A stretch of DNA of 43,125 bases from an uncultured Oscillospiraceae bacterium (GTDB lineage: Bacteria; Bacillota; Clostridia; Oscillospirales; Oscillospiraceae). The notes below the pieces were generated by a model. It was given only the letters and a program-made list of their open reading frames with translations, made no database searches and was not told the DNA's origin. The stretch is from positions 1 through 43,125 of the forward strand of contig CATLEJ010000004.1 of NCBI GenBank assembly GCA_949916125.1, given 5' to 3'. Below, piece after piece: positions 17,984 through 25,557 of the stretch (position 1 is its first letter; the number at the start of each line of letters is the position of its first letter). The position numbers and the translations under genes were made by a program.

Positions 17984-19723
17984 CTACATTACAAGGATCT
18001 CACCGCTTACCAGTTTTGCAATACACTGGTGGTTCTCCTCCCGCAGGCGTACCATTTCGTCCCCAAAGCTGATCTCCGTGCCCGCGTAGGCGACGCCGCA
18101 CTCCAGCCGCCCCTCGTTGTCCGAATGCAGTTCCTCCCTCAGGTCCAGCAGGTCGTCTTCCAGCTGCTTCAGTTTCAGCTCCGCGGCGTTCAGCTTCATC
18201 CGCACCTTGCTGAGCAGGCTGGTTTTGACCGGGCTGTCCAGCTGGCACTCCAGCTTTTCCATTTCGATCTCCAGGTCCTTCAGCTCCTGCTGGATGAGCT
18301 CCCGCTCAAAATTGGTGCAGGGCAGGCCGCCCAGGGCGATGGAGGTCCGGCACTCCGATTTGGAGCCCACAGAGGTGGCGCTCACCTTTTTGGCGGCCCA
18401 TACCCGTCCGCCCATAATACTGCCCCGGCCGGAGCGCACCAGCACCTCGCCGTCGCAGAAGATGTTGCCGTTGATAATGCAGTCTGTCTGAAGGTTTTCC
18501 CGGACGTAGATGGTGGAGTTTTCGATGTACTTGGAGAAAATGCATCGGTGGGCCCGGACGGTGGTGGTGCCGTCGCCCAGGATGCCCTTGACCACGGTGA
18601 GGTCGCCGCCGGCCTCCACGGTGCTGCCGGCCTCAATCACGCCGCCCACCCAGATATTCCCCATGGCGCGGACGGTAAAACCGGTGAGCACGTCGCCCTT
18701 GATATTGACGTCTCCCAGGAACTTGATGTTCCCGGTGGAGAAATCCACGTTGCCGGGAATATCCAGCACCGGCCTGACCTGGAAGCTGCGGCCGGTAAAT
18801 TCCACATGGCCCGCCATGGTTGCCACCAGGGCGTCGCCGTCCTCGCTGATCTCCGTGTTGCGCCCCTTGGGCAGGGACACCACCTTGCCGCTCTTGGCGG
18901 GGATCTCCTGGTCCAGCACCGTGCGGCCCGGCTCGCCCTCGGTGGGGTGGATGAGGCGGCAGATCTCCTGGCCCTCCTTGACGTTGTGGATTAAATTCAG
19001 CGCGGTATAATCCACCTGGTCGTATTCGTCCACCTGGAGCACCCGTTCAATGACGCGGGGGACATAGTCCACGATATTGCCGTTTTTTCCGTCAAATGCA
19101 GGCTTGCCCTGGGCGATGAGGTACAGGTTGAAATACCGGGATTCGTCGTGGGCCATCCGGTCCACCAGGCGGGTGTCCACGCCGTAGGAGATCCCGCAGT
19201 CTTCCAACGCCCGCAGCAGCATATCCCGGGACAGCTCCCTGCCCTGTTCCGTGGGCGGGAACACCAGCACCCAGGCATAGATTTTGTCGGCGGAGAGGAA
19301 AAACCAGGGCATGGCGTCCAGCCCCTTGGGGGCATTGTCCCCCTCCGGGGCGGTCTCATTGGCCTTATCTTTCCGGCGTTTGACGTCGCTGCCCTTGAGC
19401 GCCTTGGCCCGGGCAAGGCACGCGCTTTTGAGGCCCGCCTGCAGGCGCTGCTTTTCCCGGCTCACCAGCTCCTCCGGGAGCACCCCGTCCTCGTCCAGGC
19501 ACAGCCGGGGGGCGGGCAGATAGCCCGCCTCCTTCCGCCGCAGGTTGTAGAACTGGAATATGGGATGGTCGGCGGGGAGCCGCAGCAGGGCGGGGTCATC
19601 GGCGGCAAAGGACATATCCTCAGGGGCCTCATCCACCTGCTCCTGCTGTACAAGGGGTTCCTCCGCCTCTTTTTCGGGTTTTGTACCGAACAGAAAGGAC
19701 GCTACCCTGTCTTTCAGCGACAT
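17984..19723 (-). CDS. fapA: FapA family protein (DUF342)
   Basis: A 579-aa protein of the FapA/DUF342 family. The ATG at 19723 is used because GAAAGGGTGG is about 8 nt upstream. After a charged N-terminal segment comes the FapA N-domain (about 60-250). Next is a glycine-rich right-handed beta-helix-like core with repeated short strands (GNVDFSTGNIKFLGDVNIKG and following), about 270-460. A coiled coil of about 65 residues follows (roughly 470-535), then a short beta domain. Family members are linked by name to flagellar assembly, but many occur in non-motile Firmicutes. No membrane segment is seen. It heads an operon with CheX- and CheY-like proteins. Its function here is not known. Confidence 0.85.
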   Translation of the reverse strand: MSLKDRVASFLFGTKPEKEAEEPLVQQEQVDEAPEDMSFAADDPALLRLPADHPIFQFYNLRRKEAGYLPAPRLCLDEDGVLPEELVSREKQRLQAGLKSACLARAKALKGSDVKRRKDKANETAPEGDNAPKGLDAMPWFFLSADKIYAWVLVFPPTEQGRELSRDMLLRALEDCGISYGVDTRLVDRMAHDESRYFNLYLIAQGKPAFDGKNGNIVDYVPRVIERVLQVDEYDQVDYTALNLIHNVKEGQEICRLIHPTEGEPGRTVLDQEIPAKSGKVVSLPKGRNTEISEDGDALVATMAGHVEFTGRSFQVRPVLDIPGNVDFSTGNIKFLGDVNIKGDVLTGFTVRAMGNIWVGGVIEAGSTVEAGGDLTVVKGILGDGTTTVRAHRCIFSKYIENSTIYVRENLQTDCIINGNIFCDGEVLVRSGRGSIMGGRVWAAKKVSATSVGSKSECRTSIALGGLPCTNFERELIQQELKDLEIEMEKLECQLDSPVKTSLLSKVRMKLNAAELKLKQLEDDLLDLREELHSDNEGRLECGVAYAGTEISFGDEMVRLREENHQCIAKLVSGEILVM

Positions 19724-19761
19724 TTCATAACACCACCCTTTCAAAGTGATGACTTATCTGT

Positions 19762-19790
19762 ATTATATCAGATGGCTTATCTTTTGGCAA
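19762..19790 (-). promoter_or_regulatory. Promoter of the fapA-cheX-cheY operon
   Basis: Minus strand TTGCCA (19785-19790), 17 nt, perfect TATAAT (19762-19767), about 40 nt before fapA. This is a housekeeping sigma-A promoter, not a sigma-D type flagellar promoter. Confidence 0.8.
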
Positions 19791-19879
19791 GACGCAGCTT
19801 GGGGGACGGTACCGGGGCTCGGGGATTTTGCGCTGTGTCCGGTGTAGAAAGGCGACAGAAAAAATAAAAGAAAAAAGTG

Positions 19880-19908
19880 TTGACAAACGGCGCGGTATCT
19901 GCTATGAT
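19880..19908 (+). promoter_or_regulatory. Promoter of tRNA-Ala
   Basis: TTGACA (19880-19885), 17 nt, TATGAT (19903-19908), 38 nt before the tRNA. Confidence 0.85.
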
Positions 19909-19945
19909 TCTTCTTGCGCTGAGAAACGCGCAATGAGATCCATTT

Positions 19946-20021
<76 letters not shown>

Positions 20022-20030
20022 AAGCAGCAT

Positions 20031-20077
20031 AATCCGAACTTGTTCCCCAGGGGGAGCAAATTCGGATTTGTTGTTTA
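20031..20077 (+). terminator. Terminator of tRNA-Ala
   Basis: AATCCGAA at 20031 pairs with TTCGGATT at 20061, with an inner near-perfect stem (TTGTTCCCC with GGGGAGCAA), followed by a T-rich TTGTTGTTT. It begins 10 nt after the tRNA. Confidence 0.9.
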
Positions 20078-20097
20078 TCCGGATAATATCGACACAT

Positions 20098-20133
20098 AGG
20101 AACGGCCCCTGCCGGTGTGACGGGGCCGTTCCT
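20098..20133 (-). terminator. Terminator of the birA-response regulator unit
   Basis: AGGAACGGCCCC (20098-20109) pairs perfectly with GGGGCCGTTCCT (20122-20133), 3 nt past the stop of the regulator gene. The following sequence is not U-rich. Confidence 0.7.
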
Positions 20134-20135
20134 AA

Positions 20136-20828
20136 TTATATATGATGCTTCTGGTCCTGGCCGCCCCCGTCCTCCAGGCGGTACCCCACCTTCCGCAGGG
20201 TGGCAATCCCCGCCCGGGAGCCCAGGTAGAAAAACTTCTTGCGCAAAAAGGAGATATACGCCTCCACATTGTTGTCCTCCGCGCCGCCCCACAGCCGCTC
20301 CAAAATCTCCCCCTTGGGGCACACCGCCCCGGCCCGGGACATAAGCAGCCGCAGCAGCTCAAACTCCTTGGGGGAGAGCTGTACCGATTTCTCCCCGCAG
20401 CTCAGGGTGTGGGCGGACAGGTCCAGCCGCAGGTCGGCGAAAGCCGTCCCCGCCGGGGCTGGGAGCTCCCCCTGCCGCCGGGCCAGCGCCCGGATGCGGG
20501 CCAGCAGCTCCTCCGGGGCGAAGGGCTTGGTCATATAGTCGTCCGCGCCGCAGTCCAGTCCGTCCACCTTGTCCCCCAGCCCGGTGCGGGCGGTGAGCAT
20601 CAGGATGGGGACCTGGTTCCCCTCCCCCCGCAGGGTGCGGCACAGGGTAAAGCCGTCCATGCCGGGGAGCATCACATCCAGCACCACCACGCCCCAGCCC
20701 CCGGCCCGGGCGCTGGCCAGGCCGCCGGGGCCGTCCGCCTCCCGGTGGGTCTCATAGCCCCCGTCCCGCAGGAGCTGGGCCAGCGCCTCCGCCAGCCGGG
20801 GCTCGTCCTCCACGATCAGGATCTTCAT
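20136..20828 (-). CDS. OmpR/PhoB-family response regulator
   Basis: A 230-aa two-domain regulator. The receiver (about 1-115) has the acidic pair E7/D8, phospho-accepting Asp51 in VLDVMLPGMDG, LTARTG and the Lys of MTKPF. The winged-helix domain (about 130-218) has LSPKEFELLRLLM and the recognition helix region VEAYISFLRKK. It lies 15 nt after birA with its own GGAGGGACGG, so it is read in one transcript with birA. No histidine kinase adjoins it, so within this window it is an orphan. Its target genes are unknown. Confidence 0.92.
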   Translation of the reverse strand: MKILIVEDEPRLAEALAQLLRDGGYETHREADGPGGLASARAGGWGVVVLDVMLPGMDGFTLCRTLRGEGNQVPILMLTARTGLGDKVDGLDCGADDYMTKPFAPEELLARIRALARRQGELPAPAGTAFADLRLDLSAHTLSCGEKSVQLSPKEFELLRLLMSRAGAVCPKGEILERLWGGAEDNNVEAYISFLRKKFFYLGSRAGIATLRKVGYRLEDGGGQDQKHHI

Positions 20829-20843
20829 GGGCCGTCCCTCCTG

Positions 20844-21821
20844 TCAAAGCATGGTCACCGTGCCGGAGGACACGGCGTAATCTGCCCCGTCGTCCCCCCG
20901 GACCCGCAGGGCGAAGGAGCCGTCCACCCCCGACGCCGTCCCGGTGAGAAGGCCGGCCTGGGTCTCGAAGGACACCCGGCGGCCCAGGGTGACGCAGTGG
21001 GCCCGGTAGTGTTCCAGATAGTCCGCCCGCCGCCCCGGGAAGTCCCGCACCATTTTGTCCAGGGCGGTGAGCAGGCAGACGGCCAGGTGGTTTTGCTCCA
21101 CCGGGAAGCCCTCCAGGGCCAGGGAGGTGGCGATATCCCCCAGGCCCTGGGCCCGGAAGGCGTCCGCTGTCTGGCTCATGTTCACCCCCATGCCCGCCAC
21201 CACGTAGTCCGGCTCGCCGCTCTCCCCTAAAAAGGACAGCTCGGTGAGGATGCCGCACAGCTTTCTGCCGTTGAGGTAGAGGTCGTTGAGCCACTTGATC
21301 CGAACAGGGGCGCCGCTGGCCCGCTCCACCGCGTCCCGTGCCGCCACCCCCACCCAGCCCGTCAGGGTGAGCAGATCCTCCAGCCGGATGAGCCGGGGCC
21401 GGAGCAGCACCGACAGGTACAGCCCGTCCCCCCTGGGGGACTGGAAGGACCGCCCGTGGGTGCCCCGCCCGCCGGTCTGCTCCTCGGCGATGAGGACGGT
21501 TCCGGTAGGGGCCCCCGCCGCGGCCAGGGCCTTCAGCCGGGTGTTGGTGGAGTCCACCACCGGCTCCACCTGCACCTTCCCGGCAAACAGGCTGTCCGGG
21601 GGGAGCATGGCGGAGAGATACGCCGCCGACAGCACCGGGGGCGGCCCCGCCAGGCGGTAGCCCTTCCGGGTGGACGACTGGATGGGCCAGCCCTCCCGGC
21701 GCAGGGCGTCGATCTCCTTCCACACCGCCGCCCGGGTGACCCCCAGGGCGCGGCTCATCTCCTCGCCGGAGACGTGGCCCCCGCCTCCCGCCAGCAGGGC
21801 GGCGATCCGTTCCCGATCCAT
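20844..21821 (-). CDS. birA: Bifunctional biotin-[acetyl-CoA-carboxylase] ligase / biotin repressor
   Basis: It joins biotin to carrier lysines via biotinyl-AMP; with its N-terminal winged helix it can also repress biotin genes. The 325-aa protein has an HTH domain (about 1-58, MSRALGVTRAAVWKEIDALR), the class II BirA form. The catalytic domain has the adenylate loop GGRGTHGR (117-124), VVDSTN near 88, and RIKWLNDLYLNGRKLCGIL with the conserved Lys and Asn. A C-terminal SH3-like tail follows. No biotin synthesis or carboxylase gene is nearby. An ATG start at 21821. Confidence 0.94.
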   Translation of the reverse strand: MDRERIAALLAGGGGHVSGEEMSRALGVTRAAVWKEIDALRREGWPIQSSTRKGYRLAGPPPVLSAAYLSAMLPPDSLFAGKVQVEPVVDSTNTRLKALAAAGAPTGTVLIAEEQTGGRGTHGRSFQSPRGDGLYLSVLLRPRLIRLEDLLTLTGWVGVAARDAVERASGAPVRIKWLNDLYLNGRKLCGILTELSFLGESGEPDYVVAGMGVNMSQTADAFRAQGLGDIATSLALEGFPVEQNHLAVCLLTALDKMVRDFPGRRADYLEHYRAHCVTLGRRVSFETQAGLLTGTASGVDGSFALRVRGDDGADYAVSSGTVTML

Positions 21822-21847
21822 AATCCCGTGCTCCTTTCCGTATTTCA

Positions 21848-21877
21848 GCAGGGGCGGCCCCGTGGGGCCGCCCCTGC
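21848..21877 (-). terminator. Terminator of htrA
   Basis: A perfect 14-bp stem (21848-21861 with 21864-21877) with a 2-nt loop starts 6 nt past the htrA stop. The GCAGGGGCGGCCCC core resembles the family B hairpins. No U run follows. Confidence 0.7.
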
Positions 21878-21882
21878 GCCGG

Positions 21883-23181
21883 TTAATCCGCCGATGTCGG
21901 CTTGTCGATGAGGGAGAAGGTGATGGGCAGTTCCTCCCCGCCGCGCACCACGACGCAGTGCAGCTGCCCGTCCACCCCGGTGCGGTAGATCTGACGGCGC
22001 AGCTCCGGCAGGGTGGTCACGGCCGCGCCGTTGGCGGACACAATGAGGTCGCCCTTGCGCAGCCCCGCCTCCCGGGCGGGCACGTCCTTCTCCACCGTGG
22101 CCACCAGGATGCCCCGCCGCCCGGACTGCTCCGCCGCCTCGCAGGTGATGCCGATATAGGGCCGCCAGCTCTCCCCGGTGGCCAGGATGTGGTTGACGAA
22201 GGGCAGGATATCCGAAATGGGCAGGGCCAGCCCGATGTTTTCCAGCACGGCGGCGTCCTCAATGTCCTCGCCGCTGTCCCGCACCAGGCCGGTGATCTTG
22301 GCGGAGGTGATGCCCACCACCTGCCCCTGCTCGTTGAGCAGGGCCCCGCCGGAGTTGCCGGGATTCAGGGCGGCGGAGGTCTGGATCATGCCCATGCCCC
22401 TGCCGTCCACCTCGTCGTCCCGGTCCAGGGCGGACACGATGCCCTCCGTCATGGAGCCCAGCAGGTAGCCCATGGGGTTGCCCTCGGCGTACACCGGGTC
22501 GCCCACCGCCAGCGCGTCCGAGTCGCCCAGCCGGGCGGGGGTGAGGTCCAGCCCCTCCCCGTCGAACTTGAGCACGGCGATGTCAAATTCCTCGTCGAAG
22601 CCGATGACCTTGGCGTCGTATTCGGTGAGGGTGTCGGTGAGCAGCCTGATGCGCACCTCGGTGGACTCGTCGATGACATGGTAGTTGGTGAGGACGTAGC
22701 CCGAGTAGGTGACGATCACGCCGGTGCCCGAGTGGATGTACCCGCCGAAAGAGCCGGATTCCTCGGCCTCCACATAGACAATGCTGGGCAGGGCGAGCTG
22801 GTGGATCTCCCGGCCCGACAGGGCGGCCCCCGCCGCCGGCTCCACGCTCAGCCGGACGCCGGGGTCCGGGTCGCCCCAGGGCAGGTCGTCCGCGCTCCAA
22901 TTCGACGTGTTGGGGATGGACCAGGTGCGGTGGGGGGGCGGGTCGCTGGCGGCGGCCGGGGGAGGCATATTGGCCAGCAGCTCCGCCAGGCCGTTCACCG
23001 CCCAGAAGCTGACGCCGCCCAGCAGGGCCACGCACAGCACGATGGACACAATGGTCACCGCCCAGCGCCGGGGGGACCAGCGGGCCTTCTTCCGGGGGGG
23101 CGCCGGGGGCCGTGAGGCGGGCACCGGGGGCGGCTGGACGCCGGGGCCCCTGGGCCACCGGGAGGAGAGATAATTGTCCAT
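21883..23181 (-). CDS. htrA: HtrA-like membrane-anchored serine protease
   Basis: A 432-aa S1C protease for quality control of proteins outside the membrane. A proline-rich basic N-terminus (1-38) precedes a single membrane segment (about 39-62) and a low-complexity linker. The trypsin-like domain has the triad His168 (TNYHVI), Asp200 (EEFDIAVLK) and Ser277 (PGNSGGAL). One PDZ domain follows (about 345-420, with REAGLRKGDLIVSANG). An ATG follows TTAGGAGG. It is the third gene after a response regulator and a sensor kinase, the layout expected for envelope stress control like CssRS-HtrA of B. subtilis. Confidence 0.94.
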   Translation of the reverse strand: MDNYLSSRWPRGPGVQPPPVPASRPPAPPRKKARWSPRRWAVTIVSIVLCVALLGGVSFWAVNGLAELLANMPPPAAASDPPPHRTWSIPNTSNWSADDLPWGDPDPGVRLSVEPAAGAALSGREIHQLALPSIVYVEAEESGSFGGYIHSGTGVIVTYSGYVLTNYHVIDESTEVRIRLLTDTLTEYDAKVIGFDEEFDIAVLKFDGEGLDLTPARLGDSDALAVGDPVYAEGNPMGYLLGSMTEGIVSALDRDDEVDGRGMGMIQTSAALNPGNSGGALLNEQGQVVGITSAKITGLVRDSGEDIEDAAVLENIGLALPISDILPFVNHILATGESWRPYIGITCEAAEQSGRRGILVATVEKDVPAREAGLRKGDLIVSANGAAVTTLPELRRQIYRTGVDGQLHCVVVRGGEELPITFSLIDKPTSAD

Positions 23182-23237
23182 GGGAAAAACCTCCTAACAC
23201 AGATCAGGGATGCGGGCAGGCCCGGGCGTAGGAGAAA

Positions 23238-24659
23238 TCATGCCCGGGTGAGCGTAAACACAAACTTGGTCACGCCGTCCTCGCTGGTGCAAGTAATCGT
23301 CTCTTTGTGGCTGTTGAGGATGGTTTTGACGATATACAGCCCAAGGCCCACCCCGTCCCGGTCGGCGGAGCGGGAGTGGTCGGTTTTGTGGAAGCGGTCA
23401 AACACCAGCAGCTGCTCCCCCTCCGGGATGGTGTCCCCCTCGTTGCTGATGGTGATGGTGGCCTTCGGCCCCTTGACGGAAACCCCGATGCCCAGTACGC
23501 CCCCCTCCCTGGAGAACTTGATGGCGTTGTCCAGCAGGTTGTAGCACACCTGGGTGATGGCGTCCTGGTCCCCCCAGACGGGGACGGGCTCGTCGGGGAG
23601 CTGAGCGTCCACCTCCAGGTTCTTGCCGTTCACCTTGCTCTCCAGGGTGACCAGGGTGCGCACCAGGGTCTCGCTGATGTCGAACTGCTGCTGGGCGGCC
23701 CGCTCGTCCGACTGGAGGCGGGACAGGTCCAGCATGGAGCGCACCAGCCGGGACAGGCGGCGGGTCTCCGAGGAGATGATTTCCAGGTAGTGCCGCTCTT
23801 GCTCCGGCGGGATGGTGCCGTCCAGGATGCCGTCGGCGAAGCCGGCGATGGTGGTCATGGGGGTTTTCAGCTCGTGGGACACATTGGCGATAAACTCGGT
23901 GCGCCGCTGCTCGCTTTTGGACAGGGAGTCGGCCATGGCGTTGAAGGCCTCGGCCAGCTCCCCCACCTCGTCCCGGCGGGGGCCCACGTCCACCCGGACG
24001 TTGAGCTCGCCCAGGCCGAACTGCCGGGCGGCGGCGGCGATCTCCTTGATGGGCTGGGACTGGCGCATACTGGTCACCGAGCTGATGATGGCGGCGATGA
24101 GGACCACGGCCAGCGCCGTCACCAGCAGGATGGCGGACAGGTCCTGCCACATCCCGCTGATGTTGGAGGCGGCGCAGGACACCAGCACCAGCCCCTGGAG
24201 ATGGCCGCTGGCGCTGTTCACCGGTAGGCCCACCAGGTAGCGGGCCTCGTCGTACAGCCCGTCCAGGGTGGTCATGCCCATAAAGGAGCCGCCCACGATC
24301 TCGTCCACCTTCTGCCGGGACAGGGGGACGTTCTCCATCTCCGCCAGCTGGCTGTCGCCGCTGGTGGCGTAGAGGATCACCCCGTCGGGGGTGGACACCA
24401 GCACATGACAGTCGGACACCCGGGCCACCGAATTGAGGTAGCTCTGGAAGGAGGCGGTCTGCCAGACGGTGCTGCCCCCGGTGATGACGGCGTTGGAGGT
24501 GAAGTCGGCGATATACCGGGCGTTGCGCTCCAGGGTGTCCTTTTTCTCCCGGATGGTGTACTGGTAACTCAGGGTGGCGAAGGAGGCCCCCAGCATGAGG
24601 AAGGACAGCAGCACCATGCCCACCATGGTGGCGAACTGGCGGCCGTACATGGTTTTCAA
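23238..24659 (-). CDS. Membrane sensor histidine kinase with HAMP domain
   Basis: A two-pass sensor kinase of about 473 aa. The start is uncertain. TTG at 24659 has GGGGGGTGG 7 nt upstream and is used here; GTG at 24677 and ATG at 24650 are alternatives. Membrane segment 1 (about 10-34) and segment 2 (about 174-194) enclose an extracytoplasmic sensor domain of about 140 residues. HAMP, HisKA with the His of ANVSHELKTPM near 262, and an ATPase domain follow (N box YNLLDNAIKFS, G2 GVGLGLYIVK). The G1 box reads SNEGDTIPEG instead of DxGxGI. Its regulator is the gene upstream and HtrA lies downstream. Confidence 0.92.
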   Translation of the reverse strand: MKTMYGRQFATMVGMVLLSFLMLGASFATLSYQYTIREKKDTLERNARYIADFTSNAVITGGSTVWQTASFQSYLNSVARVSDCHVLVSTPDGVILYATSGDSQLAEMENVPLSRQKVDEIVGGSFMGMTTLDGLYDEARYLVGLPVNSASGHLQGLVLVSCAASNISGMWQDLSAILLVTALAVVLIAAIISSVTSMRQSQPIKEIAAAARQFGLGELNVRVDVGPRRDEVGELAEAFNAMADSLSKSEQRRTEFIANVSHELKTPMTTIAGFADGILDGTIPPEQERHYLEIISSETRRLSRLVRSMLDLSRLQSDERAAQQQFDISETLVRTLVTLESKVNGKNLEVDAQLPDEPVPVWGDQDAITQVCYNLLDNAIKFSREGGVLGIGVSVKGPKATITISNEGDTIPEGEQLLVFDRFHKTDHSRSADRDGVGLGLYIVKTILNSHKETITCTSEDGVTKFVFTLTRA

Positions 24660-24671
24660 GCGTTTGCCACC

Positions 24672-24803
24672 CCCCACGAAACGTCCCGTTTCGCGGGGAC
24701 CCCCTTATGATTGAACGTATCGCGGGCCGGGAGTGAATCCCGTCCCGCTCCGCCGCACTCGCGGCGGCACGCTGCGCGCGCTGGTGACTTCATGCTGAAG
24801 TCA
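24672..24803 (-). repeat. Hairpin cluster between response regulator and kinase genes
   Basis: Several stems are packed here: CCCCACGAAACG with CGTTTCGCGGGG (24672-24698), CCGCCG with CGGCGG around 24750-24767, and GTGACTTCA with TGAAGTCAC, which contains the regulator's stop codon. The first stem also covers the G-rich ribosome binding site of the kinase. The CCCCRCGAAA...TTTCGYGGGG unit recurs at 36124-36155. It is unusual between a response regulator and its kinase. Confidence 0.55.
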
Positions 24804-25476
24804 CCTCAAACTTGTAGCCCACGCCCCAGACGGTTTTCAGGCTCCACTGGTCGCTGACGCCCTCCAGCTTCTCCCGCAGGCGCTTGATGTGTACGTCCAC
24901 CGTGCGGCTGTCGCCGAAGTAATCGAAGCCCCACACCTCGTCCAGCAGCTGGTTGCGGGTAAACACCCGGTTGGGGGCGGCGGCCAGGTGGTACAGCAGC
25001 TCCAGCTCCTTGGGCGGGGTGTCCACCCGCCTGCCGTCCACCAGCAGCTCATAGGAGTCCAGGTTGACCACCAGCTTGTCGAAGGTGAGCCGCTTTTCCG
25101 GCTGTTCCTCCTCGCCGAAGCGGCGCAGCACCGCGTGGATGCGGGCCACCACCTCCTTGGCCTCGAAGGGCTTGGTGATGTAGTCGTCCGCCCCCATCTC
25201 CAGGCCGGACACCTTGTCCTCCAGCTCGCCCTTGGCGGTGAGCATGATAATGGGGGTTTTGGAGGCCTCCCGGATCTTGCGGCACACCGACCAGCCGTCC
25301 ATCCCCGGGAGCATGATGTCCAGCAGCACCAGGTCGGGCTGCACCTGCTGGAACTTTTCCAGGCCGGCCAGGCCGTCCCCGGCCACATGGCAGGTCATTT
25401 CCTCCTTTTCCAGGTAGAGCCGGAGCAGGTCGGCGATATTCTTGTCGTCCTCCACAATCAAAATTGTGCGGGGCAT
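24790..25476 (-). CDS. OmpR/PhoB-family response regulator of the HtrA cluster
   Basis: A 228-aa regulator. The receiver has D10/D11, phospho-accepting Asp53 in LLDIMLPGMDG, LTAKGEL and the Lys of ITKPF. The winged-helix domain has TPPKELELLYHLA, the VWGFDYFGDSRTVDVHIKRLR recognition region, and the wing TVWGVGYKFE. An ATG follows AAAGGGTG. It is first in the regulator-kinase-HtrA cluster, with its own promoter 35 nt upstream of the start. It probably senses envelope or secretion stress and activates htrA, by analogy with CssR; this is inference from gene order. Confidence 0.94.
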   Translation of the reverse strand: MPRTILIVEDDKNIADLLRLYLEKEEMTCHVAGDGLAGLEKFQQVQPDLVLLDIMLPGMDGWSVCRKIREASKTPIIMLTAKGELEDKVSGLEMGADDYITKPFEAKEVVARIHAVLRRFGEEEQPEKRLTFDKLVVNLDSYELLVDGRRVDTPPKELELLYHLAAAPNRVFTRNQLLDEVWGFDYFGDSRTVDVHIKRLREKLEGVSDQWSLKTVWGVGYKFEVTSA

Positions 25477-25511
25477 GAGAGCACACCCTTTCTATGGTAA
25501 CGGTTCTCACC

Positions 25512-25540
25512 ATTATAAAATAATTGGCGGGAAATTTCTA
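25512..25540 (-). promoter_or_regulatory. Promoter of the regulator-kinase-htrA cluster
   Basis: Minus strand TAGAAA (25535-25540), 17 nt, perfect TATAAT (25512-25517). The weak -35 suits an activated promoter. Just downstream lies GGTGAGAACCGTTACC, a possible imperfect regulator site. Confidence 0.65.
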
Positions 25541-25557
25541 CACCTATTTGTAAACTC

